A stretch of 64,000 nt of DNA from Peribacillus frigoritolerans (GTDB lineage Bacteria > Bacillota > Bacilli > Bacillales > DSM-1321), in NCBI RefSeq assembly GCF_001636405.1, contig NZ_KV440950.1:1759712-1823711 (forward strand), written 5' to 3'. Made by a program: the position numbers and the translations under genes. How positions within the stretch are numbered: position 1 is the first letter of the stretch; each line of letters opens with the position of its first letter. Positions 1-8,818 of the stretch are shown piece by piece. Below the pieces are notes generated by a model that saw nothing but the letters and a program-made list of their open reading frames with translations, did no database searches and was not told the DNA's origin.

Positions 1-41
1 CATTTCAATTGAAGGGTATCATTTATTATATCTGGATTCAG

Positions 42-353
42 TTAAGGCTCGAAAGTCGGACCATTTTGTGGTAAAACAACCTTGCCAGACCATTCCTGAC
101 CATTAGGTGTTCCAACTCTTATGTCAATTTCATTAGGCCACGATGGCACTTGTCTTGGTCCTGGGAAAAACCCCGCTTGTTGCCCTGCTCGAAATCCTTC
201 TCGATATCCTTGTCGATACCCTTGACGAAATCCTTGACGAAAACCTTGTTGAAACCCCTGCTGTTGCCTGTTAAATTCATCTGCTGACTGAATATCATGT
301 TGCTGATTTATCGGATTAACCTGCCCATGATAGTTTTGATATTGATTATCCAT
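42..353 (-). CDS. Small Gln/Gly-rich protein with GxxxG repeat
   Basis: I do not recognise a family. The 103-residue product has a polar, Gln/Asn-rich N-terminus. From residue 33 to 61, eight glycines are spaced exactly four residues apart, in tetrapeptides of the form (R/Q)-(Q/E/A)-G-(F/Y). A Pro-rich segment follows, then a short C-terminal part (residues 74-103) that looks folded. There is no signal peptide or membrane segment. An ATG preceded by GAGGTGGTGA at good distance supports real translation. The (G/A)xxxG spacing is reminiscent of the helical repeat of FliH/YscL-type ATPase regulators, but nothing else in the protein matches FliH. Function unknown. Confidence 0.75.
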   Translation of the reverse strand: MDNQYQNYHGQVNPINQQHDIQSADEFNRQQQGFQQGFRQGFRQGYRQGYREGFRAGQQAGFFPGPRQVPSWPNEIDIRVGTPNGQEWSGKVVLPQNGPTFEP

Positions 354-445
354 ATATGATCACCACCTCATGCATCGTATTCTGTTTGGGCCTTCATTGA
401 GCCTATCCAAGTAATAAAAAAATGCAGGGCAACAAAACAACCCGT

Positions 446-655
446 TTTAGACAAAAGGTTTTCTATCTAAATTTCAAAAAACAAAGTTGATTGGAACGTA
501 AGGTACGAGACTCCTGCTGGGAAAAGCGTGTCCAGGGGAGACCCCGCAGGCGCAAGCCGAGGGCAGGCCGTCCGCGGAAAGCGAGTGCCTGAAGCGGAAA
601 TCAACTCCCCCAAGAATAATACATGGATCGGGGTGTGGCCGGGCCTAGCCACTTT
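446..655 (+). repeat. Palindromic intergenic repeat, copy 1
   Basis: First unit of a tandem pair with a period of exactly 210 bp: the AT-rich lead-in at 461-480 recurs at 671-690. The core (about 486-605) begins GTTGATTGGAAC and ends GGAAATCAAC, so the termini are inverted. GC-rich internal segments (GACTCCTGC / GACCCCGCAGG) also pair. It is non-coding: open frames across it are in composition-biased sequence and lack ribosome binding sites. From memory, elements of this type are scattered through many Bacillaceae genomes and are often mis-annotated as short ORFs. Confidence 0.8.
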
Positions 656-830
656 CTTAGACAAAAGGGTTTCTATCTAAATTTCAAAAAACAACGTTGA
701 TTGGAACGTAAGGTACGAGCCTCCTGCGGGAAAAGCGTGTCTAGGGGAGACCCCGCAGGCGTAAGCCGAGGAGGCTTCCCGACCGCCCGCGGAAAGCGAG
801 TGCCTGAAGTGGAAATCAACGTCCCAATGG
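656..830 (+). repeat. Palindromic intergenic repeat, copy 2
   Basis: Second unit of the tandem pair, same orientation as copy 1. The core is bounded by a perfect 9-bp terminal inverted repeat, ACGTTGATT at 694-702 and AATCAACGT at 814-822. It keeps the internal GGCTTCCCGACCGCCCGCGG segment that is partly lost in copy 1, so it is the better-preserved copy. The short reading frames on both strands here are artefacts of GC bias. Confidence 0.8.
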
Positions 831-984
831 TTAAAATTTTGAAATGGGAGTGGGCGCGAGAGTTTCTTATCAAACGGAAAACGGTACGTTAAATAATCGA
901 AGAATGATGAGCAGGACGTACGGCTTGTATCTCTTTCTTCTTACCTTTAAAATAGGGACAGAAGCAAACAGGAGGAATTAATAA

Positions 985-1971
985 GTGAAGTCTACCCCAG
1001 TTGAACAATTATTTTATGAATTTGATGAAACAGCTCAAATATTGCAAAGTGAACTATCATGTACGTATCTGGACGCCTTGGGCGAAACGGGCGAGAATTT
1101 CTTCCAAGGGAAAGTCCTGCAGGATGAAATCAGTGAAGTATCGAAGAAAAGGTTAGCGAAGCATTATGCAGATTTTTCACCAGAGAAATATGAGAAGGAA
1201 GCAATCCGTAAAGCGTATCAGCTTGCCATTTTAAAAGGCATGCAGCAGAGCGTTCAGCCGAATCATCATATGACTCCTGATGCAGTCGGCATGTTCGTCA
1301 GTTATTTAGTCGGTAAATTCACCAAGGACCAAAAAGAGATAGTCATGCTCGATCCAGCCATTGGGACGGGGAACTTACTATTTGCGATCATGAATCAACT
1401 TACTGATAAAAACATCGCTTCATATGGTGTCGAGATTGATGAAACCTTGATCAGGCTTGCTTATGCCGGTGCCAACCTGCAAGAACATCCGCTGGAATTT
1501 TTCAATCAGGACAGCTTGGAGCCACTTTTCATCGATCCTTCAGATGTTGTGGTCAGTGATTTGCCGATTGGTTATTACCCGAATGATGTGCGTGCAGCTG
1601 AATATGAATTGAAGGCCGACAAGGGGCATTCGTATGCACATCATTTGTTTATTGAACAAGGTGTTAAACACGCGAAGGATGGCGGACACCTATTCTTCAT
1701 TGTCCCGAATAACCTGTTCGTCTCGGAGGAAGCTCCGAAACTCAATGATTTCCTGAAGAAGCATACACATATCCAAGGGATGGTGCAACTGCCGCTTTCC
1801 ATGTTCAAGAATGAATCGGCTGCCAAAAGCATCCTGATCCTTCAAAAGAAAAAAGAGGGTATCGAAGCTCCGAAGAAGGCATTGCTTGTACAACTTCCGA
1901 AGTTGTCGGATTTCGAAGCGACAAGGTCTGTCATGCAACAGATGGATGATTGGTTTAAAGAGGAAAAATAA
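985..1971 (+). CDS. ytxK: Class I SAM-dependent methyltransferase YtxK
   Basis: The 328-residue protein resembles N6-adenine-type DNA methyltransferase catalytic domains. After a helical N-terminus it has the SAM-binding motif DPAIGTGN (residues 123-130). At 191-198, SDLPIGYY stands where active adenine methylases carry (D/N)PPY. The Pro-Ile in place of Pro-Pro leaves substrate and activity uncertain. There is no target-recognition domain or restriction partner, so it is not an R-M system. The start is GTG after AGGAGG at 970-975. Position immediately upstream of ackA is the same as for ytxK in B. subtilis, which supports the name. A hairpin terminator follows. Confidence 0.85.
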   Translation: MKSTPVEQLFYEFDETAQILQSELSCTYLDALGETGENFFQGKVLQDEISEVSKKRLAKHYADFSPEKYEKEAIRKAYQLAILKGMQQSVQPNHHMTPDAVGMFVSYLVGKFTKDQKEIVMLDPAIGTGNLLFAIMNQLTDKNIASYGVEIDETLIRLAYAGANLQEHPLEFFNQDSLEPLFIDPSDVVVSDLPIGYYPNDVRAAEYELKADKGHSYAHHLFIEQGVKHAKDGGHLFFIVPNNLFVSEEAPKLNDFLKKHTHIQGMVQLPLSMFKNESAAKSILILQKKKEGIEAPKKALLVQLPKLSDFEATRSVMQQMDDWFKEEK

Positions 1972-1973
1972 TC

Positions 1974-2014
1974 AATGAAAGCTGATGCCGCAGGCATTGG
2001 CTTTCATTTTTTTT
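1974..2014 (+). terminator. Rho-independent terminator after ytxK
   Basis: AATGAAAGC and GCTTTCATT arms with inner ATGCC/GGCAT pairing, then a run of T. It separates ytxK from ackA. Confidence 0.85.
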
Positions 2015-2053
2015 GGAAAAGTGATGATTGGCAATTTTTCATTATTATTTGGT

Positions 2054-2067
2054 TGTAATCGCATGCC
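2054..2067 (+). promoter_or_regulatory. Possible cre (CcpA) site upstream of ackA
   Basis: TGTAATCGCATGCC keeps the first half of the cre consensus TGWAANCGNTNWCA and mismatches at three positions of the second half. It lies about 80 bp before ackA. In B. subtilis ackA is activated by CcpA from an upstream cre, so the position is sensible; the match is weak. Confidence 0.35.
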
Positions 2068-2147
2068 ATGATAAGATTGTACTATACACAGCACGTTTCA
2101 TTGAGATGAATATGGAAGAACTAACTTAGAGTAAAGGAGCAGGATCG

Positions 2148-3353
2148 ATGTCAAAAGTCATGGCTATTAATGCGGGCAGCTCTTCATTGAAGTTTCAGCT
2201 TTTTGAGATGCCTAGTGAAAAAGTAATTACAAAAGGTCTTGTAGAAAGAATCGGCTTGAAAAATTCCGCATTCACTTTAAGCGTCGAAGGCGAAAAGGTT
2301 TCTGAAACGGTGGATATACCCAATCATGAAGTGGCTGTAGGGCTTTTATTGAAAAAGCTCATTGACCATCGAATCATTGACTCCTTTGAAGAGATAGATG
2401 GCGTAGGGCATCGGGTGGTGCATGGCGGCGAGGTATTCAGTGACTCGGTCTTGATCACGGAGGATGTAATAGAGGAAATCGAAAAGCTTTCCGAGTTGGC
2501 GCCCCTTCATAATCCTGCCAATATCACCGGGATCCGAGCCTTCAGGCGAATACTTGATGATGTGCCAGCGGTTGCGGTATTCGATACCGCCTTCCATCAA
2601 ACGATGGCAGCAGGTTCCTATTTGTACAGCTTACCTCTTGAATATTATGAAAAGTACGGAATTAGGAAGTATGGGTTTCATGGTACTTCACATAAATATG
2701 TATCGCAGCGTGCTGCCGAAATGATTGGCCGCCCAATTGAACAGCTTCGATTGATATCCTGCCATTTAGGGAATGGTGCAAGCATTACGGCCATAAAGGG
2801 AGGCAAATCGATTGATACATCAATGGGGTTTACTCCCTTGGCCGGTGTTACCATGGGAACGCGGTCAGGGAACATCGACCCTGCACTGATTCCTTATATC
2901 ATGGAGAAGACGGGAAAAACGGCAGATGAAGTGTTGGATATCCTGAATAAGAAAAGCGGAATGCTAGCCCTTTCCGGATTTTCCAGCGACCTGCGCGATA
3001 TTCAAGTTGAAGCGGATAAAGGAAATGAGCGGGCTGAACTCGCACTTAAAGTATTTGCAGATCGGATTCACAAGTACATTGGCTCCTATTCAGCTAAAAT
3101 GGGAGGTGTGGACGGCATCATTTTTACAGCGGGCATCGGTGAAAACAGTCAAACAATTAGAGGGCGTATCTTGGAGGGACTTGAATTCATGGGGGTATAT
3201 TGGGATAAGGATCTCAATCATACCAAGGGCAAGGAAGCGTTCATCAATACACCTTATTCCCCTGTCAAAGTCATGGTCATCCCAACCAATGAAGAAATCA
3301 TGATTGTCAGGGATACCGTGAAAATAGCTTTGAAAGAAACCTGGAAAGCATGA
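2148..3353 (+). CDS. ackA: Acetate kinase
   Basis: Catalyses reversible ATP + acetate to acetyl phosphate + ADP. With phosphotransacetylase it is the overflow route from acetyl-CoA. The length of 401 residues is normal. The ASKHA-fold signature NAGSSSLK is at residues 8-15, a VFDTAFHQT segment near 150, the GFHGTSH motif near 180 and a [15 protein letters not shown] phosphate-binding region near the C-terminus, all intact. Start ATG follows AAAGGAGC. It is transcribed alone, between a terminator and a weaker hairpin. Catabolite activation through the candidate cre site upstream is inferred. Confidence 0.97.
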   Translation: MSKVMAINAGSSSLKFQLFEMPSEKVITKGLVERIGLKNSAFTLSVEGEKVSETVDIPNHEVAVGLLLKKLIDHRIIDSFEEIDGVGHRVVHGGEVFSDSVLITEDVIEEIEKLSELAPLHNPANITGIRAFRRILDDVPAVAVFDTAFHQTMAAGSYLYSLPLEYYEKYGIRKYGFHGTSHKYVSQRAAEMIGRPIEQLRLISCHLGNGASITAIKGGKSIDTSMGFTPLAGVTMGTRSGNIDPALIPYIMEKTGKTADEVLDILNKKSGMLALSGFSSDLRDIQVEADKGNERAELALKVFADRIHKYIGSYSAKMGGVDGIIFTAGIGENSQTIRGRILEGLEFMGVYWDKDLNHTKGKEAFINTPYSPVKVMVIPTNEEIMIVRDTVKIALKETWKA

Positions 3354-3371
3354 CTTCCTGTTTTTTATAAT

Positions 3372-3403
3372 GATCTCCTTATCTCTTTGGTAAGGGGGTC
3401 TTT
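3372..3403 (+). terminator. Probable terminator after ackA
   Basis: GATCTCCTTA and TAAGGGGGTC pair over ten positions with two wobbles, 18 bp after the ackA stop, followed by only TTT. The weak T-run lowers confidence. Confidence 0.5.
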
Positions 3404-3578
3404 CCAGTGAATGAAGTCTATCAATTTTCATCAGCGGACTTCGACTTCTCGTTGATATTATGTATTGGCAATCCATATCCTTGAACGCCGGATCGCCATC
3501 ATCCATTCTCAGAAATGCTCCCTTCTATGGTATACTTAAGGGAGAATCCACCAATTCTGTACATAGGAGGCTTGATGC

Positions 3579-4421
3579 ATGGAATTCACGAACCGGGAAA
3601 TGAAAGTTTGGAATGAAATTAGTGAATGGCAGGAAAAACTCTATCAATATGAGCCAACGGATCTTGCTGCATTGTATGATAAATGGTTGGAGCAGGGGTT
3701 TGCCATGCTACCGGAAAACGTCCAACAACAGTTTTTTGAAAAGCTTGATACTTGGCTTTTTCATTTGCATGCCATGGTTCAGAGCTCACAAGTTCAAATA
3801 GATGCAAGAGAGCGGATTTTAGCATCTGCGCGCGTGTTTAATGAAGAAATCGAAACGTTGAGTGATTTGAATCACTTATCGATCGATCAGGTGAATTACA
3901 TAGCCAATCAGCATATCGCTAAGCATCGCTTATATTCTTTTGCACAAGGCGGGATGAGCGGATCAGGAGGCCTGCTTTTGCTGGGGAGCGATATTCCGGC
4001 CATGACCGTCATCAATGTCAGGATCGTACAGCTGATTGCGATGTCTTATGGTGTTGAGGTGAATACACCGTTTGAAATGATGCTGGCCCTTAAGGTATTC
4101 AATGCAGGAGCGATGCCAAAGAGGCTCCAAGGAATAGCCTGGGAAGAATTGATCCGTGAGGTACAGACAGCAGAAGATGACTATTTTTATTTAGGAATCG
4201 AAGAATTGACAAACCCTACCTGGATGGAACAGCCGCTCAAGCAGCTGTTGAAAGCATTATCCATTGCTGTTTTCCGCAAAAAACTGGTTCGGGGCATACC
4301 GTTCATCAGCATGGCCATCGGGGCTGGATCCAATTATCAAATGACCCGGAATGTCAGTGAATTTGCCCAGAAGTTCTATCAATATCGTTATTTACTGGAA
4401 AAGAAGGCTGATGGAGAATGA
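3579..4421 (+). CDS. EcsC family protein
   Basis: The 280-residue protein matches the EcsC family by its central glycine-rich block (GGMSGSGGLLLLGSD, residues 126-140), the following DIPAMTVINVRIVQLIA segment and the C-terminal GIPFISMAIGAGSNY region. EcsC is named after the third gene of the B. subtilis ecs ABC-transporter locus; its biochemical role is not established. The two hydrophobic Gly-rich stretches could touch the membrane. The gene overlaps moaB by four bases (ATGA), so the two are co-translated. SD AGGAGG precedes ATG at 3579. Confidence 0.75.
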   Translation: MEFTNREMKVWNEISEWQEKLYQYEPTDLAALYDKWLEQGFAMLPENVQQQFFEKLDTWLFHLHAMVQSSQVQIDARERILASARVFNEEIETLSDLNHLSIDQVNYIANQHIAKHRLYSFAQGGMSGSGGLLLLGSDIPAMTVINVRIVQLIAMSYGVEVNTPFEMMLALKVFNAGAMPKRLQGIAWEELIREVQTAEDDYFYLGIEELTNPTWMEQPLKQLLKALSIAVFRKKLVRGIPFISMAIGAGSNYQMTRNVSEFAQKFYQYRYLLEKKADGE

Positions 4422-4930
4422 GTGTAAAGAATCATAAAAAAGCCGTCACGGAGGCAGTTCGCTGCATGGTGATAACCGTCAGCGATACGCGCGATGAAGA
4501 AACGGATAAAAGCGGGGCACTGATGAAGGAATTATTGAAATCGAGTGGTCATGAAGTGACGGAATATGTAATCGTTAAGGATGAGCGGAAGGCGATTCAG
4601 GATGCGGTCACTTCTGGCAGTCAAAGCGGCATGGTTGATGTCATATTAACAAATGGGGGCACTGGCATCGCCAAAAGGGATGTAACGATCGAGGCGGTCA
4701 AAGAATTGATGACTAAGGAAATACCCGGTTTTGGCGAGGTTTTCCGTATGCTCAGCTATCAAGAGGATATCGGGGCGGCTGCCATTCTATCCAGGGCTAT
4801 TGCCGGAGTCGTGAACAACAAAGCGGTTTTTTCCACCCCGGGTTCATCAGGTGCGGTTCGGCTTGCAATGAATAAATTGATACTTCCGGAATTGGGACAT
4901 GTCGTCGGTGAACTTCGCAAGGATTTATAA
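4418..4930 (+). CDS. moaB: Molybdenum cofactor biosynthesis protein MoaB
   Basis: MoaB/Mog family member of 170 residues, predicted to adenylylate molybdopterin before metal insertion. The substrate-binding signature NGGTGIAKRDVT (about residues 75-86) and the C-terminal TPGSSGAVRLAMNKLILPELGH region are present. The start overlaps the EcsC-family gene by ATGA. A strong terminator follows. No other moa/moe genes lie in the window, as in B. subtilis, where moaB stands alone near argG. Confidence 0.92.
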   Translation: MSVKNHKKAVTEAVRCMVITVSDTRDEETDKSGALMKELLKSSGHEVTEYVIVKDERKAIQDAVTSGSQSGMVDVILTNGGTGIAKRDVTIEAVKELMTKEIPGFGEVFRMLSYQEDIGAAAILSRAIAGVVNNKAVFSTPGSSGAVRLAMNKLILPELGHVVGELRKDL

Positions 4931-4938
4931 GAGGGATG

Positions 4939-4975
4939 CAAAAAAAGCCACAGTTTTAAACTGTGGCTTTTTTTG
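4939..4975. terminator. Bidirectional terminator, moaB / 4989-5303 gene
   Basis: Perfect palindrome: AAAAAAGCCACAGTTT, then its complement AAACTGTGGCTTTTTT. A- and T-tracts on both sides suit both converging genes. Confidence 0.92.
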
Positions 4976-4988
4976 CATGGAATAGGCC

Positions 4989-5303
4989 TTAATTATGCAT
5001 CTTTTCCGTCACGGCTTGATTGGCACGATACCAAAGCCATAAATCATTGATGATGGAAGCAAGTTCCGCAATTTCGGAATTGAGCTGGCATGATTTGGCG
5101 AAATTACTCTCATCGGAGAGCTGAAACTGCTTTCGGTTGATCGTGGATTCCAGTTCCTTGATGCGGTCCGGGATGCTTCCCCTGATATTCTCCCAATGTA
5201 CGAGTATTTGCTGCTGCTCGCCTTTTGTATATTCATCCCACTCCAAATTCAAATCAGGAATGGAGATGCCGAGCCTTTCATCATAGATAAATAGTTCTCT
5301 CAT
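4989..5303 (-). CDS. Conserved hypothetical protein, helical
   Basis: 104 residues, no membrane segment. The N-terminal third contains an acidic/aromatic stretch (IPDLNLEWDEYT). The rest is strongly helical and likely coiled (IRGSIPDRIKELESTINRK, then LNSEIAELASIINDLWLWYR). I recall close homologues of unknown function in other Bacillus genomes but cannot name it. SD GGAGGG is unusually close (about 3-4 nt) to the ATG. It converges with moaB and is divergent from argG. Confidence 0.65.
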   Translation of the reverse strand: MRELFIYDERLGISIPDLNLEWDEYTKGEQQQILVHWENIRGSIPDRIKELESTINRKQFQLSDESNFAKSCQLNSEIAELASIINDLWLWYRANQAVTEKMHN

Positions 5304-5422
5304 ATGCCCTCCGCTTTTCGATTTATCATACTCCTAGTTTACTATATTCTCGCGGAAGCATCCAATGTGTAAATTCCCTGAAAATAATAGGGGATTATTT
5401 AGCGAAATCTTTAAAATACCCC

Positions 5423-5451
5423 TTGTATTTCATTAATAAAGATGATAAAGT
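5423..5451 (+). promoter_or_regulatory. Possible argG promoter
   Basis: TTGTAT (5423-5428) and TAAAGT (5446-5451) with 17-bp spacing. The -10 is poor; the position just upstream of two ARG boxes is the main argument. Confidence 0.3.
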
Positions 5452-5462
5452 ACTAATCATAG

Positions 5463-5480
5463 AATGAATAAAAATAACAA
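5463..5480 (+). promoter_or_regulatory. ARG box 1 (ArgR/AhrC operator)
   Basis: AATGAATAAAAATAACAA matches the Bacillus ARG-box form CATGAATAAAAATKCAAK at nearly every position. It is on the same DNA face region as ARG box 2, with a 2-bp gap. Confidence 0.75.
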
Positions 5481-5482
5481 AC

Positions 5483-5500
5483 GATGAATTTTTATTCACA
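5483..5500 (+). promoter_or_regulatory. ARG box 2 (ArgR/AhrC operator)
   Basis: GATGAATTTTTATTCACA is a full match to the general ARG box wNTGAATWWWWATTCANw and is palindromic over TGAAT/ATTCA. Two adjacent boxes are the usual arrangement for hexameric arginine repressor, here ending two bases before the argG Shine-Dalgarno. Confidence 0.85.
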
Positions 5501-5516
5501 CGAAAGGACGATGGAA

Positions 5517-6722
5517 ATGGAAAATCAAAAAGTTGTTTTAGCATATTCCGGAGGTTTGGATACTTCCGTTGCAATTAAATGGTTACAAGATCAAGGGTAC
5601 GAAGTTGTGGCATGCTGCTTGGATGTCGGAGAAGGAAAAGATTTGGATTTCATTAAGGAAAAAGCGATCACTGTTGGTGCGGTAAGTTCCTATGTCATTG
5701 ATGCGAAGGACGAATTCGCTGATGAATTCGCATTGACGGCTCTTCAGGCACATACTTTGTATGAAGGGAAATATCCATTGGTATCAGCTTTATCACGTCC
5801 GCTGATCGCGAAGAAATTAGTGGAAGTGGCTGAAGCGGAAAACGCGGTTGCCGTTGCGCACGGTTGTACGGGAAAAGGAAATGACCAAGTGCGTTTCGAA
5901 GTATCAATCTCCGCATTGAACCCTAATTTGCAAGTTCTTGCACCTGTTCGTGACTGGAAATGGTCTCGTGAAGAGGAGATTGAATATGCAGCGAAAAATG
6001 GCATTCCCGTTCCGATTGGTATGGCGAGCCCGTTCTCGATTGACCAAAACCTTTGGGGAAGAAGTAACGAATGCGGAATCCTGGAAGATCCTTGGGCAGC
6101 TCCGCCGGAAGAGGCCTATGATTTGACTACAAGCCTTGAATGTACGCCAGATACTGCAGATATCATTGAAATTGGTTTTGAACAAGGTGTGCCGGTTACA
6201 TTGAATGATAAAAACTATAAATTGGCTGACCTGATCGTCGAGTTGAATCAAATTGCCGGCAAACACGGAGTTGGACGTATCGATCACGTTGAAAATAGAT
6301 TAGTAGGGATCAAATCACGTGAAGTCTATGAAGCTCCTGGTGCGATGACATTGATAGCTGCACACAAAGAACTTGAAGATATCACGCTTGTTAAAGAATT
6401 GGCTCACTTCAAACCGGTGATCGAGAAGAAAATGACTGAATTGATTTATGAGGGACTTTGGTTCTCTCCGCTTCAAAAAGCTTTGGCTGCATTCCTGAAA
6501 GAAACACAAGTGAATGTAACGGGTACGGTACGTGTGAAACTATTCAAAGGTCATGCGATTGTTGAAGGAAGAAAATCCGAGTACTCCCTATATGACGAAA
6601 AATTGGCTACCTATACAAAAGCGGACGAATTCGATCATGATGCAGCAGTTGGATTCATTAAGCTATGGGGACTTCCAACGAAAGTGAACAGCATGGTCAA
6701 TAGCAAGAAGGTGACAGTGTGA
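5517..6722 (+). CDS. argG: Argininosuccinate synthase
   Basis: Joins citrulline and aspartate with ATP hydrolysis to AMP, the penultimate step of arginine synthesis. The N-type PP-loop AYSGGLDTS (residues 9-17) and the family block [14 protein letters not shown] are clear. I start at 5517 (401 residues) because AAAGGA at 5503-5508 is 8 nt away. The in-frame ATG at 5511 is only 2 nt from it, and a further upstream start would read through the operator. The stop overlaps the argH start. Arginine repression through the two ARG boxes is inferred from their near-perfect match. Confidence 0.97.
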   Translation: MENQKVVLAYSGGLDTSVAIKWLQDQGYEVVACCLDVGEGKDLDFIKEKAITVGAVSSYVIDAKDEFADEFALTALQAHTLYEGKYPLVSALSRPLIAKKLVEVAEAENAVAVAHGCTGKGNDQVRFEVSISALNPNLQVLAPVRDWKWSREEEIEYAAKNGIPVPIGMASPFSIDQNLWGRSNECGILEDPWAAPPEEAYDLTTSLECTPDTADIIEIGFEQGVPVTLNDKNYKLADLIVELNQIAGKHGVGRIDHVENRLVGIKSREVYEAPGAMTLIAAHKELEDITLVKELAHFKPVIEKKMTELIYEGLWFSPLQKALAAFLKETQVNVTGTVRVKLFKGHAIVEGRKSEYSLYDEKLATYTKADEFDHDAAVGFIKLWGLPTKVNSMVNSKKVTV

Positions 6723-8098
6723 GCAGCAAGCTTTGGGGAGGAAGATTTACGAAATCTGCCGAAGAATGGGTAGATGAGTTCGGAGCTTCCATTTCCTTTG
6801 ACCAGGAACTTGTCCTTGAAGATATTCAAGGCAGTTTAGCTCATGTAACCATGTTAAAGCAATGCAGCATTTTACCTGAAGAAGATGCGGATCAGATCAT
6901 TGCGGGTCTGAATAGTTTACAGGAAAAAGCTGAGAAGGGTGAATTGACTTTTAAGGTTGAGATGGAAGATATCCACCTCAACCTGGAAAGTATGCTAATA
7001 AGCGAAATCGGTCCAGTTGGCGGAAAGCTTCATACAGGAAGAAGCCGTAATGACCAAGTTGCAACCGACCTTCATCTGTATATGCGGAACCAAACGAAAG
7101 TGATTCTGGAACTCATCAATGATTTGCAAATAGCGATTTTGGGACAATCCAAGAAAAATGTGGAAACACTAATTCCAGGTTATACACATTTGCAGCGTGC
7201 ACAGCCCATTTCGTTTGCCCACCATTTAATGGCTTATTTTTGGATGCTTGAGCGTGACAAGCAGCGCTTCACCGAGAGTTTCAAAAGAATCAACATTTCT
7301 CCATTGGGTGCTGGGGCATTAGCTGGGACGACTTTCCCGATTGACCGTGCCCTCAGTGCGGAGCTATTGGGGTTTGAGGGAATTTACGAAAACAGCCTTG
7401 ATGCGGTAAGTGATCGTGATTTTGCCATTGAATTCATGAGCAACAGCGCGACAATGATGATGCATTTATCCCGTTTCAGCGAAGAAATCATTCTCTGGTC
7501 AAGCCAGGAATTCCAATTCATTGAATTGGATGATGCGTTTTCCACTGGAAGCAGCATCATGCCGCAAAAGAAAAACCCTGATATGGCGGAATTGATCCGT
7601 GGTAAAACAGGACGGGTTTATGGGAACCTAACGGGGTTATTGACTGTTTTGAAAGGACTGCCGCTTGCTTATAACAAAGATATGCAAGAAGATAAAGAAG
7701 GCGTTTTTGATACGGTTAAGACCATTGTTGGTTCACTTAAAATATTTGCCGGCATGATTTCAACGATGAAAGTGAAAACGGACGTAATGGAAAAAGCAAC
7801 AAAAAATGACTTCTCGAATGCGACGGAATTAGCTGATTACCTGGCTTCAAAGGGAATGCCTTTCCGTGAGGCGCACGAAGTGGTCGGGAAGCTTGTATTG
7901 TTCTGTGTCCAAAATGGCTGCTATTTAGTCGACCTGAGCATTGAACAATTCCAGGAAGCTTCCGAGTTGTTTGATCAGGATATTTATGATGCATTAAATC
8001 CTTATGAGGCAGTTAAACGCCGTAACAGTGCGGGCGGTACAGGTTTTGCCCAAGTCCTGCTGGCGATTGAAAAAGCGGAAAAACTGGTAAGTGAATAA
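6719..8098 (+). CDS. argH: Argininosuccinate lyase
   Basis: Cleaves argininosuccinate to arginine and fumarate. 459 residues, the family norm. It belongs to the fumarase/aspartase superfamily, with the signature [12 protein letters not shown] at about residues 277-288 (flexible catalytic-Ser loop) and [12 protein letters not shown] near 109. The GTG start overlaps the argG TGA by four bases (GTGTGA context), so argGH is a translationally coupled operon. It ends at a strong hairpin. Confidence 0.97.
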   Translation: MSSKLWGGRFTKSAEEWVDEFGASISFDQELVLEDIQGSLAHVTMLKQCSILPEEDADQIIAGLNSLQEKAEKGELTFKVEMEDIHLNLESMLISEIGPVGGKLHTGRSRNDQVATDLHLYMRNQTKVILELINDLQIAILGQSKKNVETLIPGYTHLQRAQPISFAHHLMAYFWMLERDKQRFTESFKRINISPLGAGALAGTTFPIDRALSAELLGFEGIYENSLDAVSDRDFAIEFMSNSATMMMHLSRFSEEIILWSSQEFQFIELDDAFSTGSSIMPQKKNPDMAELIRGKTGRVYGNLTGLLTVLKGLPLAYNKDMQEDKEGVFDTVKTIVGSLKIFAGMISTMKVKTDVMEKATKNDFSNATELADYLASKGMPFREAHEVVGKLVLFCVQNGCYLVDLSIEQFQEASELFDQDIYDALNPYEAVKRRNSAGGTGFAQVLLAIEKAEKLVSE

Positions 8099-8102
8099 CA
8101 GG

Positions 8103-8139
8103 AAAAAGCTCGTTCACCAATTTGGCGAACGAGCTTTTT
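8103..8139. terminator. Terminator after argH, shared with uspA
   Basis: AAAAAGCTCGTTC and GAACGAGCTTTTT arms around an ACC-AATT-TGG tip. Symmetric A/T tracts make it bidirectional between convergent argH and the UspA gene. Confidence 0.9.
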
Positions 8140-8150
8140 ATCATTTTCTC

Positions 8151-8597
8151 TTATTGATTCGTACGTACGACCATTACATCACAGTTTGAATGGCGAACGA
8201 TGCCTTCCGACACGCTGCCGATAAGGAAACGTTCGACTGCATTAAGGCCTGTTGCACCGCAGACAATTAAATCGATCGAATGCTTTTTCGCTAAATCCCT
8301 TGGAATTTGAACTTTAGGAGAACCATAGGCAACTTCTGTTTGGACCTTTGTAATCCCGGAGGCAATGGCTTCCGTTTTATACTTGTCCAATAGCTCATTG
8401 GCAAAGGTTTCAGAGTGATCACGGATAGTCATATCATAAGCTTCGACAGTAGGGAAATTCCTTGTATCCACGATGTGTGTGAGCACAAGGGTAGCGTCAC
8501 TGAGTTTTGCTAAGTAGATGGCCTTTTTTAAGGCCCACTCTGCTTCTTCCGAGCCGTCCACTGCTACAAGAATATTTTTATAATCTATACTATTCAA
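8151..8597 (-). CDS. Universal stress protein, UspA family
   Basis: Cytosolic 148-residue single-domain Usp protein. It starts with NILVAVDGSEEAEWAL. The ATP-binding signature G-x2-G-x9-G-S is present around residues 114-128 (GATGLNAVERFLIGS), so it is of the nucleotide-binding type. SD GGAGGAG lies upstream of the ATG. B. subtilis has relatives (NhaX, YxiE) elsewhere; I do not assign a symbol. Physiological role uncertain; such proteins are usually induced in stress or starvation. Confidence 0.9.
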   Translation of the reverse strand: MNSIDYKNILVAVDGSEEAEWALKKAIYLAKLSDATLVLTHIVDTRNFPTVEAYDMTIRDHSETFANELLDKYKTEAIASGITKVQTEVAYGSPKVQIPRDLAKKHSIDLIVCGATGLNAVERFLIGSVSEGIVRHSNCDVMVVRTNQ

Positions 8598-8818
8598 GTG
8601 AATCTCCTCCTTCTATTTCATTCCTATTATACAATGATTTACCTTATGGGTCTGATTTCAATTGTAACAAATTAGCGAATGTTTATGCCAATAATCTGGA
8701 AATTATATGATTCCAACCTTATTATGATGTGATGAATCATTGCATGACGAATATCTATTCTTTTTACCTTATTTGTTTATTTATGGTAACCGCTAATGTG
8801 AGAGGGGAGTTTTTTTCT

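Noticed and set aside
467-892. Open frames of 63-66 codons on both strands in the 446-830 repeat region
   Set aside because: They lie within the palindromic repeat, recur in mirrored form at copy 3, and lack ribosome binding sites.
985-1971. YtxK as part of a restriction-modification or BREX-like defence system
   Set aside because: No restriction, specificity or helicase gene nearby; the gene stands in its conserved place before ackA and its motif IV is atypical.
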